Positions 34,606-44,188 of a stretch of DNA of 64,000 nucleotides are shown one piece after another (the first letter of the stretch is position 1; the number at the start of each line of letters is the position of its first letter). The notes under the pieces are model-generated. The model had not been told where the DNA came from and ran no database searches. It saw only the letters and a list, made by a program, of their open reading frames with translations. Both the position numbers and the translations under genes were made by a program. Origin of the DNA: an uncultured Pseudomonadota bacterium (GTDB lineage Bacteria; Pseudomonadota; Gammaproteobacteria; Steroidobacterales; Steroidobacteraceae); contig CAIPVV010000043.1 of assembly GCA_903868595.1 (NCBI GenBank), positions 1-64,000 of the forward strand, in the 5' to 3' direction.

Positions 34606-36774
34606 ATGACCCTGCGCCTGCGCGTGGTGCTGTTCACGCTGGCCATCCTGCTGCCTGCGGTTGGCGGGGGTGCGTGGGTCGTGGCGTCCAACGTCGCGCG
34701 CGAGCGCGTGGCCATCGACACGCGCCTGCGCGAGACCACCCACGCCCTCTCGCTGGTGGTGGACCGGGAGCTGGAGCGACGCGCGGCCGTCTTGCAGGTG
34801 CTGGCCGCATCGCCCCAGGCCCAGGACCTGGACCTGGTGAGCTTCTGCCGCCTGGCGCGCGCCTCGCAGTCCGGCACGCGCGGGTCGATCGTGCTGCGGG
34901 ACATCGAGCACCAGTACCTGAACACCTTGTTGCCGGACTGCCTCGTGCCGCAGGGGAGCAGCAGTTTGGCCGCCCCGGGGTTCACGGACAGCGGGCTGAT
35001 CCTGAGCGACCTGTTCACGGGTTCGGTCACGGGGGAGCCGCTGACCGCGCTCGTTGCCCCGATGATCGCCAAGGGCAAGCTCTACAACGTCGCCCTGGCC
35101 ATCCGTTCCGAAGAGCTGCAGCAGATGCTCATCGACCAGAACCTGTCCGCCGGCTGGACTGCGGCGGTGGTCAACAAGCAGGGCCGGGTGGTGGCCCGGC
35201 GGCCCGACCCCCGTCGGTGGGTGGGCACCCTCGTCGACATCCAGGCGCGCGAACAGATGCGGCGTTCCCCCGAGGGGACGTTTCAGGCCAAGGGCCCGGA
35301 TAAGCGCGACACGCAGGTGTACTTCAGCTCTTCCTCGCGCTTTGGCATGACGTTCTTCGTCGCCGTGCCCTATAGCGTGGTGCTGGGCAACCTGACGCGC
35401 TCGACGTTGGAAGTGTCTCTGGGTGCGCTGCTGCTGCTGGGCGGCGGTATCTCGCTGTGGGCCGGCCGGCGTGCCGGCCGGCCGATCGAGGCGCTGCAGG
35501 CGGCGGCGGTGGACCTGGAGGCCGGGCGCATCGTGGACGTCCCGATGACCGGCGTCGCGGAGCTGGATCAGGTGGGTGTGGCGCTCATGCGCGCCAGCGA
35601 GCGCATCCGCGCCTCCAACCAGGCGATGGAGCGGCGCGTGACGGAGGTCGTCGCGGAGATGGGCGCAACCCAGGCCCGCCTCGTGCAGAGCCAGAAGCTG
35701 GAGGTGATCGGCCGGCTTACGGGCGGACTGGCGCATGATTTCAACAACCTCCTGCAGACGCTCTCCACCGGGCTGCACGTGCTGGAGCAGCTGGTGGAGG
35801 ATGCCCGCGCGAGGCCGCTGATCGATGCCGGCCTACGCGCGGTCAACCGCGCCTCCCGCCTGGTGCAGCAGCTGCTGTCCTTCGGGCGGCATGCCTCCCT
35901 TACGCGCCAGCCGATGGATTTTCGCAACCAGCTGCTCTCGATGGAGCCGCTGCTGGTCAAGGCCTTGCCGCCGACCATCGTGCTGCACCTGGAGCTGGCG
36001 CCGGACCTCTGGCCGATGGATACCGACCCGAGCCAGCTGGAGGTTGCGCTGCTGAACCTGATCTTCAATTCCCGCGATGCGCTGGAGCAGGGCGGGGTCA
36101 TCACGATCAGCGCGCGCAACGAGGTGCACCCCGACGGCGACCGCGTACGGATCGAGGTTCGCGATACCGGGCCGGGCATCGCTCCGGAGATCCTGTCGCA
36201 GATCTTCGACCCGTTCTTCACCACCAAGCCGGTTGGGCGCGGAACCGGCCTGGGCCTGGCCCAGGTACAGGCGTTCGCGCGGGAGTCCGGCGGCACCGCC
36301 AGTGCACGTAGCGACGCGCGGGCCGGCACAACGATTACACTGAGCCTGCCGCGCTCGCTGCGCCCGGTGCCGCAGGAGGACTCCGCGTCGGTGCCGGCGG
36401 TTCTCTCGCGACCCTGTCGCTTACTGTTCGTCGAGGATGACGTGATGATTGCCGAGGTGGTTTCCTCTGCGCTGACTGGCGCGGGTTTCAGCGTGGTGCA
36501 CGCCCGCAGCGGCGATCAGGCACTGGACATCCTGCGCAGCGGTTCCAAGTTCGACGCCGTGTTCTCCGACGTCGTCATACCGGGCGTGGTCAACGGGCTG
36601 GAGCTGGCGCGCATCCTGGCGCTGGAGTTCCCGCGCGTGCCGGTGCTGCTGGCCAGTGGCTATGCGGGCGAGGCCGGCGGCCAGAGCCCGACGACGCGCA
36701 ACGTACTCTCCAAGCCGTATTCGGTGCAGGCGGTCATCCGCGCGCTGGTGGAGGCGCTGGGCCGCCATGAGTGA
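34606..36774 (+). CDS. Hybrid sensor histidine kinase with receiver domain
   Basis: A 722-residue inner-membrane kinase. N-terminal helix at 5-27, a periplasmic sensor region of about 230 residues that looks Cache-like, a second helix near 265-285, a HAMP-like stretch and then the kinase core: phosphoacceptor H377 in GGLAHDFNNLL, N box NLIFNSRDAL, G1 DTGPGIAP, G2 GRGTGLGLAQ. The HDFNN type belongs to the HisKA_4-like kinases. The C-terminal receiver domain has acidic EDD and phosphoacceptor D655 in SDVVIPG, Lys in LSKPY. No output regulator is adjacent. It overlaps the following SDR by eight bases. Confidence 0.93.
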   Translation: MTLRLRVVLFTLAILLPAVGGGAWVVASNVARERVAIDTRLRETTHALSLVVDRELERRAAVLQVLAASPQAQDLDLVSFCRLARASQSGTRGSIVLRDIEHQYLNTLLPDCLVPQGSSSLAAPGFTDSGLILSDLFTGSVTGEPLTALVAPMIAKGKLYNVALAIRSEELQQMLIDQNLSAGWTAAVVNKQGRVVARRPDPRRWVGTLVDIQAREQMRRSPEGTFQAKGPDKRDTQVYFSSSSRFGMTFFVAVPYSVVLGNLTRSTLEVSLGALLLLGGGISLWAGRRAGRPIEALQAAAVDLEAGRIVDVPMTGVAELDQVGVALMRASERIRASNQAMERRVTEVVAEMGATQARLVQSQKLEVIGRLTGGLAHDFNNLLQTLSTGLHVLEQLVEDARARPLIDAGLRAVNRASRLVQQLLSFGRHASLTRQPMDFRNQLLSMEPLLVKALPPTIVLHLELAPDLWPMDTDPSQLEVALLNLIFNSRDALEQGGVITISARNEVHPDGDRVRIEVRDTGPGIAPEILSQIFDPFFTTKPVGRGTGLGLAQVQAFARESGGTASARSDARAGTTITLSLPRSLRPVPQEDSASVPAVLSRPCRLLFVEDDVMIAEVVSSALTGAGFSVVHARSGDQALDILRSGSKFDAVFSDVVIPGVVNGLELARILALEFPRVPVLLASGYAGEAGGQSPTTRNVLSKPYSVQAVIRALVEALGRHE

Positions 36775-37600
36775 TTCGATCCCCGAGGATTCCCTGCCCG
36801 GTGCGACGGAGGGACCGGAGCGCTACCGCCGGCCGGACCGGCGCGTGGCGCTGGTGACGGGCGGCGGCTCGGGCGCCGGCGCCGCGGTGGCCCGCGCCTA
36901 TGCCGGGCTGGGCGTGCGCGTGGTGGTGTCGGACATCGACTACGCCCTGGCCGGCGCCGTGGCCGCCGAGATCCGCAGCGGCGGCGGGCTTGCCCTGGCG
37001 CATCGCTGCGACGTGGCCAGCGAGGAACAGGTCGTGGCGATGCTGGAGCGGGCGCAGCGGGAGTTTGGCGCGCTCACCTACCTGATCAACTGCGCGGGTC
37101 CCTATCTTGCCGATGAGCCGCTGGCGCACTGGATGCGAATCGTCAGCGCCAACCTGCTGGGCACGATGCTGACCACCCACCACGCCATCCAGGCGATGAA
37201 GGATCGCGGCGGGTCGATCGTGAACGTGGCGGCTGCAGCGGGCCTGGGCTTTGGCGACGAGGAGCAGCCGGCGTACGCCGCCGCCAAGGCCGGCATCATG
37301 CGCTTCACGACGTCGCTGGGGTTCCTGCGTGACCTGCACGGCATCCGCGTCAATTGCATCGTACCCGACTGGATCGCCACCGAGTACCGCCTGGGGTGGC
37401 TCGCGCGATTGCCTGAGGAGGTGCGGGCGGCCAAGGCCGTTCCGGCCGCGCCCACCACGCCCGAGCAGTTCGCCGCTGCGGTGGTGGACCTCTCGCTGCG
37501 GGAGCAGTACAGCGGCCGCGTGCTGCTGTGTCGTTCCGGCCAGCCCCTTGAATTCGTGAAGCACGGCGACCCCGGTTATCGCCGGCTCGAGCCCTACTGA
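36767..37600 (+). CDS. SDR-family protein with altered active site
   Basis: A 277-residue short-chain dehydrogenase-like protein. [10 protein letters not shown] is the nucleotide-binding loop, NCAG the structural Asn motif, and Y170-x3-K174 (PAYAAAKAG) the active-site pair. The catalytic Ser position lies in a run of four Ala (155-158), so Ser is missing, as in the SDR at 6162. The protein also has a 25-residue N-terminal extension. It overlaps the hybrid kinase by eight bases and precedes mmsA. Function unknown; possibly a reductase with relaxed mechanism or a non-catalytic member. Confidence 0.85.
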   Translation: MSDSIPEDSLPGATEGPERYRRPDRRVALVTGGGSGAGAAVARAYAGLGVRVVVSDIDYALAGAVAAEIRSGGGLALAHRCDVASEEQVVAMLERAQREFGALTYLINCAGPYLADEPLAHWMRIVSANLLGTMLTTHHAIQAMKDRGGSIVNVAAAAGLGFGDEEQPAYAAAKAGIMRFTTSLGFLRDLHGIRVNCIVPDWIATEYRLGWLARLPEEVRAAKAVPAAPTTPEQFAAAVVDLSLREQYSGRVLLCRSGQPLEFVKHGDPGYRRLEPY

Positions 37601-37629
37601 CGGCTGCCCGGCAGGCCACGGAGATGCCC

Positions 37630-39123
37630 ATGCGAGAGATAGGTCATTACATCAACGGGCGCGAGCAGGCCGGGCAATCGGGTCGGTGCAGCGAGGTCTT
37701 CAATCCCGCGACCGGCGCGGCGGAAGCGCGGGTGAGCCTGGCCAACGCCGCCGAGGTGGATGCGGCCGTCGCCGCCGCCCAGGCCGCCTTCCCGGAGTGG
37801 TCCGCAGCGGCGCCGCTCAGGCGCGCCCGCATCCTGTTTCGTTTCCGCGAGCTCCTGGGCGCACACCATGACGCGCTCGCCCAGGCCATCACGCGCGAGC
37901 ACGGCAAGGTGCTGGCCGATGCGCGCGGGGAAGTCACGCGCGGCATCGAAGTGGTGGAGTTCGCCTGCGGCGTGCCCGCGCTGCTCACCGGAAGCCATTC
38001 CGACAACGTGGGTGGCGGCATCGACAACTGGAATTTGCGCCAGCCGCTGGGCGTCGTGGCCGGCATCACGCCGTTCAATTTCCCGGTGATGGTGCCGATG
38101 TGGATGTTCCCGTTGGCGCTGGCCTGCGGCAACTGCTTCGTACTCAAGCCCTCGGAGAAGGATCCGTCGGCCTCGCTGCTGCTGGCGCAATTGCTGCGCG
38201 AAGCCGGGCTCCCCGACGGGGTGTTCAACGTCGTGCAGGGTGACAAGGAGGCGGTCGACGCGCTGCTGGCCCATCCGCAGGTGGCGGCGATCTCCTTCGT
38301 CGGCTCCACCGCAATTGCCCAGCAGATCTATGCGACGGGCGCGCGCCACGGCAAGCGCGTGCAGGCGCTGGGCGGCGCCAAGAACCACCTGGTCGTGATG
38401 CCGGATGCGAACCTGGAGCAAGCCGTGGACGCGCTGGTGGGGGCGGCGTACGGCTCGGCCGGCGAACGGTGCATGGCGATATCCGTGGCGGTGGCCGTGG
38501 GCGCCATCGCTGATCCCTTGGTTGAGGCGCTGGCCGAGCGCGCGCGGACACTTCGCATCGGCGATGGCCTTAAGCCGGACGTCGAGATGGGTCCGCTCGT
38601 CAGCGCCGCGCACAAGGCGCGCGTCGAGGGCTACATCGCGCAGGGCGTGGCCGAGGGGGCGCGGCTGGTGGTGGATGGGCGCGGCTATCGCGTGCCCGGC
38701 CGCGAAGGCGGCTATTTCACGGGTGGCAGTTTGTTCGACCACGTCCAGCCGCAACACGCCGTGTACCGCGAGGAGATCTTTGGTCCCGTCCTGTCCGTGG
38801 TGCGTGCCGCGGACCTGCGCAGTGCCGTTGCGCTCATCAATGCGCATCCGTACAGCAACGGGGCGGTGTGCTTCACATCCGATGGCGGGGTCGCCCGGGG
38901 GTTCGCGCGCGCGGTGGAGGTCGGCATGGTGGGCATCAACGTGCCGATCCCCGTGCCGATGGCCTGGCATGGCTTCGGCGGCTGGAAGCAATCGCTGTTC
39001 GGCGACCACCATGCCTATGGGGAGGAGGGCCTGCGCTTCTACACGCGCTACAAGAGCGTGATGCAGCGCTGGCCCGACAGCATCGGCAAGGGCGCGGAAT
39101 TCACGATGCCGGTCGCCCGCTAG
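37630..39123 (+). CDS. mmsA: CoA-acylating methylmalonate-semialdehyde dehydrogenase
   Basis: A 497-residue aldehyde dehydrogenase. It oxidises methylmalonate or malonate semialdehyde to propionyl- or acetyl-CoA with NAD, in valine, inositol or beta-alanine breakdown. Diagnostic features are [19 protein letters not shown], the catalytic Cys in [14 protein letters not shown], and [16 protein letters not shown] with a C-terminal FYTRYK, all MmsA-specific. GGAG at 37620-37623 fits the ATG at 37630 better than the ATG at 37624. Usual partners such as mmsB are not adjacent; the genes around it are oxidoreductases for small hydroxy acids. Confidence 0.95.
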   Translation: MREIGHYINGREQAGQSGRCSEVFNPATGAAEARVSLANAAEVDAAVAAAQAAFPEWSAAAPLRRARILFRFRELLGAHHDALAQAITREHGKVLADARGEVTRGIEVVEFACGVPALLTGSHSDNVGGGIDNWNLRQPLGVVAGITPFNFPVMVPMWMFPLALACGNCFVLKPSEKDPSASLLLAQLLREAGLPDGVFNVVQGDKEAVDALLAHPQVAAISFVGSTAIAQQIYATGARHGKRVQALGGAKNHLVVMPDANLEQAVDALVGAAYGSAGERCMAISVAVAVGAIADPLVEALAERARTLRIGDGLKPDVEMGPLVSAAHKARVEGYIAQGVAEGARLVVDGRGYRVPGREGGYFTGGSLFDHVQPQHAVYREEIFGPVLSVVRAADLRSAVALINAHPYSNGAVCFTSDGGVARGFARAVEVGMVGINVPIPVPMAWHGFGGWKQSLFGDHHAYGEEGLRFYTRYKSVMQRWPDSIGKGAEFTMPVAR

Positions 39124-39127
39124 GCGC

Positions 39128-40066
39128 GTGGCTGCGGCCCCACCCACGCCCTTGCGCCTGCTGGTATCCCACCCGGACGAAGCACGTGGCGCCGAGTGGA
39201 TGCAGGCGCTGGCGGCCTGCCTGCCGGATGCGCGGGTGGAGCGCTGGCAGCAGGACAGTCCCGCAGCCGATTACGCAGTGGGCTGGGCGGTGCCGCCTGC
39301 GCTCTTCACCCACCAGCCCCGGCTCAAGGCCTTCTTCTGCGCGGGTGCGGGGGTCGATGACCTGCTGGCCAGCCGAGCGGTGCCGCCCACGCTGCCGATC
39401 GTGCGCGTGGAGGATGCGGGCATGGGCGAGCAGATGGCCGACTACTGCTCGGCCGCCGTGCTGCACTGGTTTACCCAAGGCTGGCGCTACGCGCAGCAGC
39501 AGGCACGGGCCCAGTGGCGCGAGTTGCCCTTGCAGCAGCGCAGTGACTGGCCGGTCGGCATCTTTGGCCTGGGGGTGCTGGGGCGCGCCGTGGCGGCGCG
39601 CCTCGCCAGCCTGGGATTCCCGGTCCACGGCTGCACGCGCAGCGACCTTGCGAGCGGCGCGCAGGAACTGGGGCGCTTTCTGCAATCCAGCCGCGTGCTG
39701 GTGCTGCTGGCACCGCTGACGCCGCTGACCCGCGGGCTCTTCGATGCCCGCCGCCTGGCCCAGCTGCCGCGCGGGGCCTTCCTGATCAACGTCAGCCGCG
39801 GTGCACTGGTGGCCGAGGACGCGCTGCTGGAGGCGCTGCAGAGCGGGCAGGTGGCGGCGGCCGCACTGGATGTCTTTGAGCAGGAGCCGCTGGGCAGCGA
39901 CCATCCCTACTGGCGCCACCCGGCCGTGCGGGTCACTCCGCACGTGGCGGCCTACACCGTCATTGAGCCCGCAGCCCGGCAGCTGGCCCTTCGGATCCAG
40001 GCGCTGGAGGCCGGCGCCAGTGCCGAGAGTCTGCCCGGGCGCGTCAGCCGGCAGCAGGGCTACTGA
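39128..40066 (+). CDS. D-2-hydroxyacid dehydrogenase, GhrA-like
   Basis: A 312-residue NAD(P)-dependent 2-ketoacid reductase, starting at GTG four bases after mmsA. NAD-binding GIFGLGVLGRAVAARL is followed by the catalytic Arg in LINVSRGALV, Glu in LDVFEQEPL and His in VTPHVAAYT. The spacing and the short N-terminal domain match glyoxylate/hydroxypyruvate reductase A. It would reduce glyoxylate or hydroxypyruvate to glycolate or glycerate. A hydroxypyruvate-isomerase-like gene occurs at 56205 in this window, but the two are far apart. Confidence 0.9.
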   Translation: MAAAPPTPLRLLVSHPDEARGAEWMQALAACLPDARVERWQQDSPAADYAVGWAVPPALFTHQPRLKAFFCAGAGVDDLLASRAVPPTLPIVRVEDAGMGEQMADYCSAAVLHWFTQGWRYAQQQARAQWRELPLQQRSDWPVGIFGLGVLGRAVAARLASLGFPVHGCTRSDLASGAQELGRFLQSSRVLVLLAPLTPLTRGLFDARRLAQLPRGAFLINVSRGALVAEDALLEALQSGQVAAAALDVFEQEPLGSDHPYWRHPAVRVTPHVAAYTVIEPAARQLALRIQALEAGASAESLPGRVSRQQGY

Positions 40067-40146
40067 CCCACGGCGCGGCCCGGCCGGACGTTCGTGCCGG
40101 TATGATGCGGCCTGCCGTCAGGCCTACAGAATAGGGAGTGGTATCG

Positions 40147-41283
40147 GTGCGAGTCCTTAACAGCATTGCCGACCTGCGCGAGGTGGCCCGCCGTCGCGTG
40201 CCGCGTTCCATTTTCGAGTACGTCGACCACGGCTCCTACGATGAGCTGACCTTCAACCGCAACCTCTCGGACCTGAAGGCCCTGCGCTTTCGCCAGCGCG
40301 TGCTCGTCGACGTGACCAGCCAGTCCCTGCGCAAGGACATCCTGGGCGTGACCTCCAGCATGCCGCTTGCAATCGCCCCGACGGGCCTGACGGGCCTGGT
40401 CCACCGGGACGGCGAGATCCTCGCTGCCCAGGCGGCGGAAGCCTTCGGCGTGCCGTTCTGCCTGAGTACCGTATCGGTCTGCTCGATCGAAGATGTGCGG
40501 GAAGCCACGACCGCGCCGTTCTGGTTCCAGCTGTACGTGATGAAGGACCGCGGCTACACCGCCTCGCTGATGGATCGGGCGGAGGCTGCGGGCTGTCCGG
40601 TACTCCTGCTCACGGTGGACATCCCCGTGTCGGGCCTGCGCCGCCGGGACGCCAAGAACGGCCTGGCGGTGCCGCCGCGCCTGACGCTGCGCAACGCGCT
40701 GGATATCGCCACCAAGCCCTCGTGGGCTTTTGGGGTGATGATGGGCAAGCGCAAGACCTTCGGTAACCTGGCCGCGGCGGTGCCACATACGGGCGTGGCC
40801 ACGCTCTCGCAGTGGATCTCCACGCAATTCGACGCCTCGGTGACCTGGAAGGACTTCGAGGAGATCCGCCGCCGCTGGAAGGGCAAGCTTGTGATCAAGG
40901 GAATCCTTGACGCGGAGGACGCCAAGCGCGCGGTGCTGCTGGGTGCCGATGGCGTGGTGGTCAGCAATCATGGCGGGCGACAGCTGGACGGCGCACCTTC
41001 CAGCATCGCGGCGCTGCCGCGGGTCGTGGAGGCCGTCGCCGGTCGCAGCGAGGTATTCTTCGATGGCGGGATCCGTTCCGGCCAGGACATCCTCAAGGCC
41101 GTCGCGCTGGGCGCGAACGCGGCGCTCACGGGACGTGCCTTCCTCTACGGACTGGGCGCAGCCGGCCGCGCGGGCGTGACGTCGGCGCTGGAGATCATGG
41201 CGCGCGAGATGCAGGTGAGCCTGGCGCTCACCGGCTGTAACGATGTCCGCGACGTGACGCCGGAGATCCTCTCCCGCGACTGA
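40147..41283 (+). CDS. lldD: FMN-dependent L-lactate dehydrogenase
   Basis: About 378 residues of the alpha-hydroxyacid oxidase family. It oxidises L-lactate (or another L-2-hydroxyacid) to the ketoacid and reduces the quinone pool from the inner face of the membrane. Motifs: SIFEYVDHGSYDE, IAPTGLTGLVHRDGE, FQLYVMKDR, KGILDAEDAKRA, and the active-site VVVSNHGGRQLDG with catalytic His and Arg. AGGGAG at 40133-40138 fits GTG at 40147 rather than GTG at 40138, which it overlaps. It ends at a strong hairpin shared with the convergent small gene. Confidence 0.95.
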   Translation: MRVLNSIADLREVARRRVPRSIFEYVDHGSYDELTFNRNLSDLKALRFRQRVLVDVTSQSLRKDILGVTSSMPLAIAPTGLTGLVHRDGEILAAQAAEAFGVPFCLSTVSVCSIEDVREATTAPFWFQLYVMKDRGYTASLMDRAEAAGCPVLLLTVDIPVSGLRRRDAKNGLAVPPRLTLRNALDIATKPSWAFGVMMGKRKTFGNLAAAVPHTGVATLSQWISTQFDASVTWKDFEEIRRRWKGKLVIKGILDAEDAKRAVLLGADGVVVSNHGGRQLDGAPSSIAALPRVVEAVAGRSEVFFDGGIRSGQDILKAVALGANAALTGRAFLYGLGAAGRAGVTSALEIMAREMQVSLALTGCNDVRDVTPEILSRD

Positions 41284-41290
41284 CGACGCC

Positions 41291-41316
41291 GAGCGCCCCT
41301 TACCAGGGGCGCTCTT
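41291..41316. terminator. Hairpin between convergent genes, possible bidirectional terminator
   Basis: A 10-bp perfect stem (GAGCGCCCCT at 41291-41300, AGGGGCGCTC at 41305-41314) with loop TACC follows lldD by seven bases and also covers the last codons and stop of the convergent DUF2934 gene. The T-tract is poor (TTC), so termination would rely mainly on stem strength. Confidence 0.5.
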
Positions 41317-41575
41317 CGCTGCCGGAGTCCAGATCCTCGAAGAACTCACTCGGGTCGGTGTGCTGCATCAACTCATCGATCTCTGCTTCCGCCTGGAGCC
41401 AGTCCTCCAGCTCATGCCCCGGCTCAAAGCCACGCCGCTCCGCATGGTAGTAGGCGGCCTTCTCCACCATCACATCGCGATTCAGGGGCCGCACGGTGCT
41501 GCTCAGCAGTCGCACGGATTCGGCCGGCTTGGGAGCCGGCGCCTTGCCCCGTGTCAGTTTGCCAATACGGTTCAT
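41300..41575 (-). CDS. DUF2934-family small protein
   Basis: A 91-residue acidic protein. The core AAYYHAERRGFEPGHELEDWLQAEAEID is the DUF2934 signature (A-Y-x-x-A-E-x-R-G-F-x-x-G-x-x-x-x-D-W-x-x-A-E). GAGGAG lies six bases before the ATG at 41575. DUF2934 proteins are common in proteobacteria and their function is not known. Two genes in the same direction lie upstream (PilZ-like), so it may share a transcript with the PilZ protein. Confidence 0.85.
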   Translation of the reverse strand: MNRIGKLTRGKAPAPKPAESVRLLSSTVRPLNRDVMVEKAAYYHAERRGFEPGHELEDWLQAEAEIDELMQHTDPSEFFEDLDSGSEERPW

Positions 41576-41593
41576 CCGGAACTCCTCGGGTAG

Positions 41594-41947
41594 TCAGGCC
41601 TGGACCTGCATGGCGCAGGCGGGTAGTGAATCTGTGAGGGGTCGACTAAGCCGCTGCAGCAGCCCGTGAATGCCGGGCGGGGCGAGCTCCGCCCACTCTA
41701 TGCCCAGTTCCTCGGGAGTACGCCGGACGATACTGCCGTAGAGGCGGAGGGCTTCCCCCTCCTCGGTGATCGTCGCCAGGATCACTTCGACCTCGCTGTC
41801 GAAGTAATCCGCGTCGGGGTTCAGCAGTTCCACGCGGCAACCGCTGATGCTTACGTCGCGCAGCCGCGCGGACCGTTCACGCGGGCACCCCAAATCCAAC
41901 AAGACCGGAAGATCCGCTGCCGTGCGTTCGCCCCAGCGATGTTCCAT
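41594..41947 (-). CDS. PilZ-domain protein, probable c-di-GMP sensor
   Basis: A 117-residue single-domain protein. MEHRWGERTAADLPV gives an R-containing N-terminal segment and RLRDVSISGCRVEL matches the (D/N)xSxxG half of the PilZ c-di-GMP site. The usual RxxxR is present only partly (R4...R8 spacing), so binding needs testing. GGAGA lies six bases before the ATG at 41947. It is followed 18 bases later by the DUF2934 gene. Confidence 0.75.
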   Translation of the reverse strand: MEHRWGERTAADLPVLLDLGCPRERSARLRDVSISGCRVELLNPDADYFDSEVEVILATITEEGEALRLYGSIVRRTPEELGIEWAELAPPGIHGLLQRLSRPLTDSLPACAMQVQA

Positions 41948-42076
41948 GGCTATTCTCCGCACGAGACTAGACTTTCAAGCTGCCACGTATCGGATTGCGT
42001 GGCAATTATTAGAAGTGCCTACCGTGCTGCGCCTTTTCTTAACGCAGTTCTGGCACGGACCCTGCACAAGCCAACG

Positions 42077-42826
42077 ATGAGCGAGGCGCCGACCGGTTTG
42101 ACCTCCGAGCAGGCCGCGCGACGGCGGGTCGCGGACGGTCGCAACGAGTTGCCGCAGGATGCGCCGCGCTCGCTGCTGCGCGTGGTGGCCGAAGTGATGC
42201 GCGAGCCGATGTTCGCGCTGCTCGCAGCCGCGGCAGTGATTTACGCCGTGGTCGGTGAGGCTGCCGAAGCAGCGGTGCTGTGCGCTTTCGCGACCGTTTC
42301 CGTCCTCATTACCGTGCTGCAGCAGGGGCGCAGCCAGCACGTGCTGGATGCGCTGCGCGACCGCAGCAGTCCGCGTGCCCTGGTGCTTCGCGACGGACAA
42401 CCGGTCCGGATTGCCGGGCGGGAAGTTGTTCGCGGCGACCTGCTGCTGCTGGCGGAAGGGGATCGGATCGCTGCCGATGCGACGCTGCTCTCCTCCAGTG
42501 CCCTGGAGACCGATGAGTCCCTGCTGAGCGGGGAATCTTTGCCCGTCGCCAAGGACAGCAGCGCGAGGGATGACGGCGCGGTCGTCTATTCCGGCTCGCT
42601 CGTGGTCAAGGGCCGTGGTGCGGCGCGGGTGACGGCGACCGGCGCGCGCAGCCAGATGGGCCAGATCGGCGGGGCACTGCGTACCACGCCACTGGCCGTT
42701 CCCAGCCTGCAGCGCGAGGTGGGTGCGTTTGTCCTGTGCATGGGCTATGCGGGCCTCGGCGTGAGCCTGCTGGTGCTGCTGGAGCGGGGGATCCGCCGCT
42801 TCAGGTCACCATCGGCGTCGCGATGA
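42077..42826 (+). pseudogene. Truncated cation-transporting P-type ATPase
   Basis: About 250 residues matching only the N-terminal part of a P2-type (Ca2+/H+-ATPase-like) pump: LTSEQAARRRVADGRNELPQ, two predicted helices, and the actuator domain with ETDESLLSGESLPVAKD. The phosphorylation motif DKTGT and the whole P, N and C-terminal membrane domains are missing. Similarity ends near VLLERGI (about 42788), where the frame runs into antisense of the Usp gene. It cannot pump ions; it is a remnant left by a deletion or rearrangement. The ATG at 42077 is the family-type start. Confidence 0.75.
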
Positions 42827-43781
42827 ACTGAACGCCGCGGCGGCCGCGCGGTACGCGGGCGGCGAAGCTGGCGGGCTTGAGCACCAGCACGTCGCAGGGC
42901 AGGGAATCCAGGATGCGCTCGGCGGTATTGCCGATCAGCAGGCGCTTGATGCCCGTACGGGAGACCGCGCCCATCACGACGATCGCACTGCCGAGTTCGC
43001 GTGCCAGCTCCGGGATCGCATCCACGGCATGCTTGCCGACCAGGTGGCGGCGGGCCGGCGGGATGCCGCCATCCTTGAGTTCCTTGTCCATCGCGCCCTT
43101 GGCGAGCTTCGCCGCCTCGGCCTCGATGTGCGCGGAGAGGTTCGGCAGGTTCAGGTCGAGCTTGTCGACCTCCACGGTCGCCGGTGCAAAGGCATGCACG
43201 GCGTGCAGCTGGCCCTTCAGTGCATCGGCGAACTGCTGGCCGATGCCCAGGATGGCGGCATCCAGCCGGGCGGGCTTGGCGAAGCTGTGCACCGGGTCCA
43301 CCGCCGCCAGCACGACCGGACGGTCGTAGGGCTGGCTGGATTTCACCAGCAGCACGGGTACGCGGCTGCGTCGCAGCAACTCCCAGTCGTTGAAACGCAG
43401 CAGCCACGGCGCGACATGGCGCGTCGCATGGCGCTCGGCAACCACGAGGTCGGCCTTGGTGCGGCCGGCGCGGCGCAGCACCGACTCGAAAGCGGGGAAG
43501 TCCCACTCGACGGCGGTGGTGACCTTCGTGCCTTCGGCGCGCAGTTTCTCCGCTACCTTCTCCAGCTTGGCGATATGGGCGTCATGCCACTTCTTCTGCA
43601 GTTGCTTGACGGTCTGGCCGGCGATGGCGAGCGCGTCCACGTACACGGGATCGGAGATCGCGTGGAAGAGCTCCAGCTTCGCGCCCAAGGCCCGGGCCAG
43701 CTGTGCAGCCTTGTGCACGGCGGGCATGTTGCGTGCCCCGGTGTCCTTCACGGCAACGAGAATGCGACGGATGGTGGCCAT
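42801..43781 (-). CDS. Tandem universal stress protein
   Basis: A 326-residue protein with two UspA domains. Domain 1 starts RRILVAVKD and ends SRVPVLLVKSS; domain 2 ends GNTAERILDSLPCDVLVLKP, where GNTAERIL is the C-terminal nucleotide-binding (G-x-x-A) segment; GAVSRTGIKRLLIG precedes it. This is the UspE-like tandem type, linked to stress survival and motility in other bacteria. The ATG at 43781 has AGAGG upstream. Its last bases overlap the broken P-type ATPase on the other strand. Confidence 0.92.
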   Translation of the reverse strand: MATIRRILVAVKDTGARNMPAVHKAAQLARALGAKLELFHAISDPVYVDALAIAGQTVKQLQKKWHDAHIAKLEKVAEKLRAEGTKVTTAVEWDFPAFESVLRRAGRTKADLVVAERHATRHVAPWLLRFNDWELLRRSRVPVLLVKSSQPYDRPVVLAAVDPVHSFAKPARLDAAILGIGQQFADALKGQLHAVHAFAPATVEVDKLDLNLPNLSAHIEAEAAKLAKGAMDKELKDGGIPPARRHLVGKHAVDAIPELARELGSAIVVMGAVSRTGIKRLLIGNTAERILDSLPCDVLVLKPASFAARVPRGRRGVQFIATPMVT

Positions 43782-43883
43782 AGCGGAGCCTCTGGGTGAA
43801 CTGTGGCGGAACCGGAGTAGACAAGGATGGTATGCCGTGTGCCGCGTGCTGACCATGGGTTCTCGCGACAGGCATTAGGTAGT

Positions 43884-44170
43884 TCTGCGGACGCGGCGAC
43901 GATTTGACCCGGCTGACCCGCAGCCACTGGGTCCAGCGTTCCACGACGCGTGTCAGGCGGTAGGCGCCGAGCGCCCCCTTTTCGATGCGCAGCGTCTCGC
44001 CCAGAGTCAGCGGGAGGTAGAACTTGGCGCCCTGCGGGGGCCGGACCTGGCCAGTGTCCAGGGGGTCATCGTGACGGTTGCATCGCGCGGCTCCACCCGC
44101 CCGGTGAGGCGCGCGGTAGGGCTCGACACGGCGTCACCGCGGCGGTCGCCGCGCACCGCCGTGCCAGCCG
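43884..44170 (-). pseudogene. Frameshifted hypothetical gene
   Basis: Two minus-strand frames together read like one protein. The upstream frame contains ARLTGRVEPRDATVTMTP and the downstream one LDTGQVRPPQGAKFYLPLTL then GETLRIEKGALGAYRLTRVV. They would join in frame if the run of five G on the plus strand at 44061-44065 were six. The frame break in a homopolymer could be a real mutation or a sequencing error. I do not recognise the family. The gene lies directly downstream of the PQQ dehydrogenase on the same strand. Confidence 0.4.
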
Positions 44171-44188
44171 ATGGCGCCAGCGCCTAGC

